A stretch of DNA of 64,000 nt, taken from Microbacterium timonense (GTDB lineage: Bacteria > Actinomycetota > Actinomycetes > Actinomycetales > Microbacteriaceae). Numbering within the stretch: position 1 is the first letter of the stretch; the number at the start of each line of letters is the position of its first letter. Location: NCBI RefSeq assembly GCF_900292075.1, contig NZ_OLMV01000003.1:1-64000 (forward strand), read 5' to 3'. The notes beneath the pieces are model-generated. The model was not told the DNA's origin. It searched no databases and was given only the letters and a program-made list of their open reading frames with translations. Positions 58,712-64,000 of this stretch are shown here, piece after piece. Position numbers and translations under genes: made by a program.

Positions 58712-59707
58712 ATGAAGAAGGCAACTGTTCTCGCGGCGACCGTCATGGCCACCGGGCTGCTCCTGGCAGGCTGCGGGGCGAGTCCGAACGCGCGCGTCGA
58801 CGACGCGGACTCGGCCTCCGGCGCCCCGGCCGAGCTCGTGTTCGCCGTCGTCCCGACCGACGACAGCGAAGAGCTCGAGAACAGCTTCCTGCCGGTCGTC
58901 GCCGCGATCGAGGAGGCCACCGGCATCCCCACCCGCATCGAGGCGGTCAGCAGCAACGCCGGCGTCATCGAGGCACAGGTGGCCGAGCGGGTGGACATCG
59001 CCACGTACGGTGCCTTCTCGTACTACCTGGCGTCGGACGTCGCCGACGTCGAACCCGTCGCGAAAGACCAGCGGACGCCGGAGCCGGGCTCCGGCGCGGT
59101 GAGGTCGCTCGGCGTCGTGACGCCGGACTCCGCCATCTCGTCCATCGAGGATGTCGCGGGCAAGAACGTGTGCTTCACGGACCCGGCGTCGACGACGGGA
59201 TATCTCACGGCCGCCGCCGCGATGACCGAGGCCGGCATCAACCCCGAGACCGACATCAATCCGCTCTTCGTCGGGTCGCACGATGTCGCGGTCACTCAGA
59301 TGCTCGCGGGCGACTGCGACATCGCTTTCGTCGCGGAGACCTTCGTCACGACGATCCTGCCCGAGCGCGGGATCATCGCCGAAGGCGACACCGAGACGGT
59401 GTGGACGTCGGACCCGATCCCGGGCACCCCCATCGTCGTCGGCAACTGGCTCGACGAGCACCTGCGCGAGAAGATCGTCCAGGCGGTCACCGACTACAAC
59501 GCGGTGACGGCGTTCGAGGCCGACCTCTGCGCGGAGCAGAATCGCGAGGCGCCCGCCGAGTGGGGCGAGGAGTTCAGCGGGGCCACCGCCTGCAAGTGGG
59601 GCGGAACCGGCGCCTTCGCGTTCGAGCCCGCGACCTCCTCCGACTACGACGTGATCAGTCAGATCTGTCAGACGCTCGAGACGGATGTCTGCCGCGGTGA
59701 GGAATGA
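58712..59707 (+). CDS. phnD: PhnD-type ABC transporter substrate-binding lipoprotein
   Basis: A 331-residue binding protein of the phosphate/phosphite/phosphonate (PhnD/PtxB) family. The lipoprotein signal MKKATVLAATVMATGLLLAGC ends at a lipobox Cys near residue 21. Family landmarks are LVFAVVPTDDSEEL, VDIATYGAFSYYLA, KNVCFTDPASTTGYL and AVTQMLAGDCDIAFVAETF. The start at 58712 is set by the signal peptide. It heads a phnD-phnC-phnE-P450 run. No C-P lyase, phosphatase or Pho-type gene is in the window, so the ligand may be a phosphonate, phosphite or another small anion. Confidence 0.88.
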   Translation: MKKATVLAATVMATGLLLAGCGASPNARVDDADSASGAPAELVFAVVPTDDSEELENSFLPVVAAIEEATGIPTRIEAVSSNAGVIEAQVAERVDIATYGAFSYYLASDVADVEPVAKDQRTPEPGSGAVRSLGVVTPDSAISSIEDVAGKNVCFTDPASTTGYLTAAAAMTEAGINPETDINPLFVGSHDVAVTQMLAGDCDIAFVAETFVTTILPERGIIAEGDTETVWTSDPIPGTPIVVGNWLDEHLREKIVQAVTDYNAVTAFEADLCAEQNREAPAEWGEEFSGATACKWGGTGAFAFEPATSSDYDVISQICQTLETDVCRGEE

Positions 59708-59711
59708 CCCG

Positions 59712-60530
59712 GTGACCACTCCCCTTGCACAGAAGGCACCGGGAATGACGGAGAACCCCTCGCATCTCACCGGTCGGCGCGCCCCGGGCGTCGCACTGCG
59801 CGACGTGAGCATGCGCTTCGGCGACAAGACGGTCCTCACGCACGTCGACCTCGATGTCGGCGCGGGCCAGTTCGTGGCGCTGGTCGGACCGTCCGGTGCC
59901 GGCAAGTCCACTCTTCTGCGTCTCATCAACGGCAGCCATCGACCGACGGGCGGCACGCTGTCGGTGCTGGGAGTCGACCCGGCGACGTGCGGGAGGCGAT
60001 CCCTCCAACGGCTGCGCACACGCGTGGGGTTCGTGTTCCAGCAGTTCGGACTGGTCGGACGTCTCAGTGCGATGGAGAACGTCCTGATGGGAGCCCTGGG
60101 GTCCCTCCGGATGCCGCGCTACGGCATCGCCGGCTATCCGCGCGGGCTGCGTGAGAGGGCGGTCGCGAACCTCGAGCGGGTCGGGCTGGTGGATCAGCGC
60201 TATCAGCGGTGCGACACGCTGTCCGGCGGGCAGCAGCAGCGGGTGGCGATCGCTCGCACCCTCATGCAGGAGGCGGAGCTGGTGCTGGCCGATGAACCCG
60301 TCGCCTCCCTGGACCCCAACGCGAGCGTGTCGGTGCTGCAGACCCTCAAGAAGCTCAGCGCCGAGGACGGGTTCACCGTCATCTGCTCGCTCCACCAGGT
60401 GGAGCTGGCGCTGCAGGTGTCAGACCGGATCGTGGCCGTGCGGGACGGCTCGTTCATCCTGGATGCCGCCACCGTCGACACCACTGAGGCACAGGTCCGA
60501 GCGGTGTACGAACAGGCGAAGCGGGTCTGA
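59712..60530 (+). CDS. phnC: PhnC-type ABC transporter ATP-binding protein
   Basis: A 272-residue ABC ATPase. Walker A is GPSGAGKSTLLR, the signature LSGGQQQRVAIAR and Walker B ELVLADEPVASLDP, with the H-loop in SLHQVELAL. It resembles PhnC/PtxA ATPases, including the INGSHRPTGG segment after Walker A. The start is GTG at 59712, four bases after the phnD stop, or ATG at 59745 with AGAAGG upstream; the first 11 residues are not conserved. It powers uptake through the fused PhnE permease. Confidence 0.88.
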   Translation: MTTPLAQKAPGMTENPSHLTGRRAPGVALRDVSMRFGDKTVLTHVDLDVGAGQFVALVGPSGAGKSTLLRLINGSHRPTGGTLSVLGVDPATCGRRSLQRLRTRVGFVFQQFGLVGRLSAMENVLMGALGSLRMPRYGIAGYPRGLRERAVANLERVGLVDQRYQRCDTLSGGQQQRVAIARTLMQEAELVLADEPVASLDPNASVSVLQTLKKLSAEDGFTVICSLHQVELALQVSDRIVAVRDGSFILDAATVDTTEAQVRAVYEQAKRV

Positions 60531-60531
60531 C

Positions 60532-62166
60532 ATGTCGCTCACGCTGGACCGGCCGCCGGTGACGTCGTCCCCGTCGTCGGCTCGCCGCCCCCGGGCGTCG
60601 GCGGCGACTGTCGGCATCCCGTTGGCGTACCTGGCGGTCACCCTCTTCGGCATGTGGTGGCTCGACATCCGGCCGGCCGCGCTCGTGGACGGGTTCGAGG
60701 ACATCGCGGCGCTGCTGCAGCGCATGGTGCCGCCCACCGTCGGCGACCCGGCCAACCTCGCCACTCTCGCGCTGGAGACGCTCTGGATCGCGATCGCGGG
60801 CACGGGCCTTGCCACCATCGCGTCGGTCTTCCTCGCCGCTGCCGCGTCACGCCACTTCACCGGCCCCCGGGTGATCGGCTGGCTCGCGCGCGGCATCATC
60901 GTCGTCACCCGCGCCGTACCCTCGCTCGTGTTCGCGCTGATCCTCGTGCGGATCGTGGGACTGGGCCCCCTCGCCGGCGCGCTGGCGATCGCCTTCCACT
61001 CGGTGGGGATGATCGGCAAGATGTTCGCCGACGTCTTCGAGGAGCAGGACCCGGCGCCGCGCGACGCCGTCGCCGCCGTCGGCGCCCGCCGCGCGCAGAA
61101 CTTCGTGGCGACCACGTTCAGCCGCGCGCTCCCGAGCATCACCGCCATCGTGCTGTACCGCCTCGACATCAACATCCGCGCCTCCGCCGTGCTCGGATTG
61201 GTGGGCGCCGGCGGCATCGGGCTGGCGCTGCAGACCGCGATCGGCTCGCTGGACTACCGCCGCGCGCTGGGGATCATCCTTGTCATCGTCGTGATGCTGC
61301 TGGTGCTCGAGCTCGCCGCGTATCTCGCGCAGCGCGCTCTGGCCGAGCATGCCGCCGAGCACACCGCGACAGAGCTCTACGGCACCGGGCGGGCGCGGGC
61401 CACGCCGGGGTGGAACCGTTCGCGCCTCCTGCGGGTGTGCTCCGGCGCGATCGTGCTGGCGCTGTTCGTCTTCTCCCTCGTCCAGCTGTTCGCGGACGCT
61501 CCGCGCCTCGGCCGGGCGTGGCAGAACGCCGTCGCGGTCCTGACGGGGTTCTTCCCTCCCGCGTTCTCGCTCGACATCGCGTACGGGATCTTCGAGAGCG
61601 TGATCATGGCGATCTCGGCGACCACCTTCGGCGTCATCGTCGGGCTCGTGATCGCGCTGCTGTCGACGCGGCATCTGATCCGCCTCGAGCCCCTCTCGAT
61701 CGCCCTGCGGGGTCTCATGGTGCTGGTGCGCGGAGTGCCGGACATCATCTTCGCCCTCCTCTTCGTCGCCGCCCTGGGCCTCGGCCCCTTCGCCGGCTTC
61801 CTGGCGCTCACGATCTCGTGCACCGCCCTGGCGGCCAAGTTCTTCACCGACTCCCTGGTGAAGGTCGATCCCGCTCCGATCCGCGCCCTGGAGGCGACCG
61901 GCGCCACCCGCCTCCAGGTGTTCGTCAGCGGCGTGTGGCCCCAGTTCGTGCCGAGCTTCATCGGCAACAGTCTGTTCACGTCCGACCTCGCCCTGCGCGA
62001 GTCGGCCGTGCTCGGCATCGTGGGTGCGGGCGGTATCGGCTTCCTTCTGGAGGAGTCCGTGGCCACCCTTCATTACCAGACGACGGCCGGCATCCTCATC
62101 GGACTCATCGCCGTCGTCGTCGCCCTCGAATCCGTCGCGCGGTGGGCGCGAAGGAAGGTGATCTGA
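60532..62166 (+). CDS. phnE: Fused PhnE-type ABC permease (two permease domains)
   Basis: A 544-residue membrane protein carrying two consecutive BPD_transp_1 permease domains, about residues 70-275 and 320-540, joined by a hydrophilic stretch with AEHAAEHTATELYGTGRARA. Each half has the PhnE-type EAA region followed by a GIVGAGGIG-like block: VLGLVGAGGIGLALQ in the first and VLGIVGAGGIGFLLE in the second. It thus replaces the PhnE homodimer by one chain. It starts one base after phnC; its stop overlaps the P450 start (ATGA-type overlap at 62164-62168). Confidence 0.9.
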   Translation: MSLTLDRPPVTSSPSSARRPRASAATVGIPLAYLAVTLFGMWWLDIRPAALVDGFEDIAALLQRMVPPTVGDPANLATLALETLWIAIAGTGLATIASVFLAAAASRHFTGPRVIGWLARGIIVVTRAVPSLVFALILVRIVGLGPLAGALAIAFHSVGMIGKMFADVFEEQDPAPRDAVAAVGARRAQNFVATTFSRALPSITAIVLYRLDINIRASAVLGLVGAGGIGLALQTAIGSLDYRRALGIILVIVVMLLVLELAAYLAQRALAEHAAEHTATELYGTGRARATPGWNRSRLLRVCSGAIVLALFVFSLVQLFADAPRLGRAWQNAVAVLTGFFPPAFSLDIAYGIFESVIMAISATTFGVIVGLVIALLSTRHLIRLEPLSIALRGLMVLVRGVPDIIFALLFVAALGLGPFAGFLALTISCTALAAKFFTDSLVKVDPAPIRALEATGATRLQVFVSGVWPQFVPSFIGNSLFTSDLALRESAVLGIVGAGGIGFLLEESVATLHYQTTAGILIGLIAVVVALESVARWARRKVI

Positions 62167-63431
62167 TGACAGGGTGCCCCTTCGGCGCCACCCCGACGCA
62201 GACGGATGCCGCGGCATCCGTGCCCGTCGATTCCCGTGCGCGGTCCGAACGCAGCGGCGAGTGGGCGCCCGCGCTGGAGGAGAGCTTCGGCAGCGCGCAC
62301 CGCGACTACGCGGCACTCCGGGAAGCGAACCCCTTCCCGTGGAGCGAGGCGTTCGGCGGCTTCTGGGCCGCGATGACCTACGAGGACGTCGTGGCCGTCG
62401 CGCAGGACGAGCGCTTCATCACGTCGGTGCAGAACGTGGTGCCGCACGTGCCCCGCTCATCGCGGCGTCCCCCGCTGCATTTCGACCCGCCGGAACACAC
62501 CGCCTACCGTGAGGCGATCGATCCGGTCATGCGCCGCTCGGTCGTCAAGACCCACGAGCCGACGTTCCGCGCCAGCGCGGAGGAGCTCGTGAACGCCATG
62601 ACGGCACGCGGGCGCGCCGACGGCGTCGCCGACTTCGCCGCCCCGTTCGTGGTCGACTGCTTCGCCGCCTTCCTCGGCGTGCCCGCCGAACTCGCCCACC
62701 ACGTCCGTGAGATCGGCGTGCGCTACGGGTTCGCGATCCAGGACATGGACGACGACGTCATCGGGCAGTGCAGCGCACAGCTGTACGAGATCGCCGAGCG
62801 CGTCTATCGGGACCGGCTGTCCCAGCGTCCCGACCCTGCGACCGATCTGGTGGCGAGTCTGCACGCGGCCGCGATGGATCCCGCGAACCACATCACCGAG
62901 CGGACGGCCATCGCGACGATCCGCCAGATGATCGTCGCGGGCATGGGCGCACCGCAGGCCGTCCTGGGAAGCTGCGTCGTGCATCTCGCACAGGACCGCG
63001 ACCTGCAGGAGCACCTGCGAGCCAACCCCGACGATCTTCCTGCGGCGATCGAGGAGTTCCTGCGCCTTCACGCCCCGTACCGGGTGTTCGCGCGCACCGC
63101 CCGGGAGGACACCGTCGTCCACGGCCGGCTCGTCCGCCCGGACGAGGCCGTCGCGCTCGTCTTCCCCTCGGCCAACCGGGACGCCGCCGTCTTCGAGCGA
63201 CCGGATGAGTTCATCCTCCACCGCAAGAACAACTCGCATCTCGCGTTCGGTCGTGGCGCACACAGATGCCCCGCCGCGACGATGGGGCGTGTCGAGCTGC
63301 TCACCGCGCTGCAGGTGCTCCTGCGGCGGACGACGTCGTTCGCGCTCGCCGGCGAGGTGCGGATGATGAACTGGCTCGAGTACGGCCCGCGGGCCGTGCC
63401 GCTCGCCCTGGCCGCGGCTCCCGCGCCGTGA
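62166..63431 (+). CDS. Cytochrome P450 with atypical I-helix
   Basis: A 421-residue bacterial class P450. The heme-binding loop is FGRGAHRCPAATMGR with Cys368 (Ala in place of the usual Gly two residues after Cys), and the K-helix ExxR is Glu297-Arg300. The I-helix, normally (A/G)Gx(D/E)TT, reads IVAGMGAPQAV (residues 256-266), so the acid-alcohol pair that delivers protons to bound oxygen is absent. No ferredoxin or reductase gene is adjacent. Coupling to the phn-type transporter suggests it acts on the imported compound. Aromatic O-demethylation is another option given the wider context, but there is no direct evidence. Confidence 0.88.
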   Translation: MTGCPFGATPTQTDAAASVPVDSRARSERSGEWAPALEESFGSAHRDYAALREANPFPWSEAFGGFWAAMTYEDVVAVAQDERFITSVQNVVPHVPRSSRRPPLHFDPPEHTAYREAIDPVMRRSVVKTHEPTFRASAEELVNAMTARGRADGVADFAAPFVVDCFAAFLGVPAELAHHVREIGVRYGFAIQDMDDDVIGQCSAQLYEIAERVYRDRLSQRPDPATDLVASLHAAAMDPANHITERTAIATIRQMIVAGMGAPQAVLGSCVVHLAQDRDLQEHLRANPDDLPAAIEEFLRLHAPYRVFARTAREDTVVHGRLVRPDEAVALVFPSANRDAAVFERPDEFILHRKNNSHLAFGRGAHRCPAATMGRVELLTALQVLLRRTTSFALAGEVRMMNWLEYGPRAVPLALAAAPAP

Positions 63432-63455
63432 CGGTCTGACTGGCACAATCGCACC

Positions 63456-64000
63456 ATGCGGTCAGCCGATCACCTGCTCCCCCGGGATCAGCAGGGCGCA
63501 CGTTCCCAGCAGCTGCTCATCGTCCTCCTCGGCGACTACTGGCACCTTCGCCCGGAACCCATCCCGTCGGCCGCGCTCGTGACGCTGTTGGAGCTGTTCG
63601 ACGTGACGCCGGCGGGCGCGCGGGCCGCGGTCCAGCGCTTGGCGAAGAGGGGCTTCCTCGTCACCACGAGGACCGGGAGGACGACGTCGTACGCGGTCTC
63701 TCCGATGAGCCAGGAGTCCGTCGACGCCCACGTTCAGCTGCTGTTCCGCAGTCACATCGCACAGCCGTGGGACGGCACGTGGAGTGTCGTGGGCTACTCG
63801 CTGCGCGAGGATCAGCGGAGCACCCGGAATGCGCTGCGGGAGAGGCTCCGTCAATCAGGCTTCGGCAATGTCCACGACGGCCTGTGGATCCGCCCGGGAG
63901 ACCATCGGCGCGATGTCGACTCGATCGTGCGTGAGCTGAGCACACCTCCGGAGGCGGGCCAGCTCACGGTGTTCGTGGGCGCGCGGCTGCCGGACGGACA
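63456..64000 (+). CDS. PaaX-like transcriptional regulator (partial, runs off window)
   Basis: The reading frame is open from the ATG at 63456 to the window end (181 codons seen). The N-terminal winged helix contains LIVLLGDYWHLRPEPIPSAA and LLELFDVTPAGARAAVQRLA. A PaaX-type second domain follows, with WSVVGYSLREDQR and SGFGNVHDGLWIRPG, the latter a strong PaaX hallmark. PaaX proteins repress phenylacetate or other aromatic genes and respond to CoA esters. It starts 24 bp after the P450 gene and may regulate it. The C-terminus is missing because of the window edge. Confidence 0.82.
   Translation, partial: MRSADHLLPRDQQGARSQQLLIVLLGDYWHLRPEPIPSAALVTLLELFDVTPAGARAAVQRLAKRGFLVTTRTGRTTSYAVSPMSQESVDAHVQLLFRSHIAQPWDGTWSVVGYSLREDQRSTRNALRERLRQSGFGNVHDGLWIRPGDHRRDVDSIVRELSTPPEAGQLTVFVGARLPDG

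Noticed and set aside
58712..62166. A complete phosphonate degradation locus
   Set aside because: Only transport genes of the Phn type are visible. No phnG-M, phnX, phnWX or phosphite dehydrogenase genes occur in the window, so substrate identity is left open.
1..64000. tRNA, rRNA, integrase, transposase or prophage genes
   Set aside because: None could be recognised on either strand. The region looks like ordinary chromosome, with possible island character inferred only from function.

Overview
The window is very GC-rich DNA with tightly packed, often 4-bp-overlapping genes, frequent GTG starts and many 'ggatgcc' words. Together with the gene families this points to an actinobacterium, most likely Microbacterium or a close Microbacteriaceae relative. 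This assignment is an inference, because no rRNA or other marker gene is present. Nearly the whole window is devoted to uptake and breakdown of plant-derived aromatic compounds and their glycosides.

Layout. (1) 74-4641, plus strand: three transporters (MFS, POT peptide family, MFS). (2) 4717-16266, minus strand: a GMC oxidoreductase, an MFS exporter/importer and an aromatic-ring module (FAD monooxygenase, extradiol dioxygenase, two fumarylacetoacetate-hydrolase-family enzymes, a cyclase-family hydrolase, an amidohydrolase), then an unknown protein and a Gfo/Idh dehydrogenase. (3) 16360-19215, plus: a ROK regulator and a fused C-glycoside deglycosidase (beta-alpha). (4) 19279-31797, minus: one long operon of 13 genes, in transcription order: sugar-type ABC transporter, Hyi-like isomerase, GMC C-glycoside 3-oxidase, deglycosidase beta1, alpha1, alpha2, an NTF2-like protein, beta2, Gfo/Idh, epimerase, ThuA. 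(5) 32006-34480: a second fused beta-alpha deglycosidase divergent from a LysR regulator. (6) 34641-35516: purU. (7) 35546-49779: the protocatechuate branch of the beta-ketoadipate pathway (pcaIJF with an IclR gene; pcaHGBDC; two divergent IclR genes; pobA), plus a secreted hydrolase and a MarR. (8) 49864-56972: an MFS transporter, MarR and SDR, amidohydrolase, acyl-CoA dehydrogenase, MaoC and CoA ligase, matching the phd phenylpropanoid side-chain pathway. (9) 57042-64000: a secreted hydrolase divergent from a PhnD/C/E-type ABC transporter with a fused permease, a cytochrome P450 and a partial PaaX-like regulator.

How it fits together (inference): C-glycosylated plant phenolics are imported, oxidised at sugar C3 by GMC oxidases, and cleaved at the C-C bond by the CarB/CarC (DgpB/DgpC)-type deglycosidases. 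The ketosugar is handled by the Gfo/Idh, epimerase and ThuA proteins. The aglycone or its fragments pass through the ring-cleavage module, the phd side-chain pathway and PobA to protocatechuate, then through pca to succinyl-CoA and acetyl-CoA.

The most notable signals are the four deglycosidase modules, two of them single-chain beta-alpha fusions and one of these with a substituted metal ligand; a repeated ACTTATGT element that in three promoters sits directly against the -35 position; palindromes shared by the pca and pob promoters; a PhnDCE-type transporter linked to an atypical P450; and several intergenic repeat arrays.
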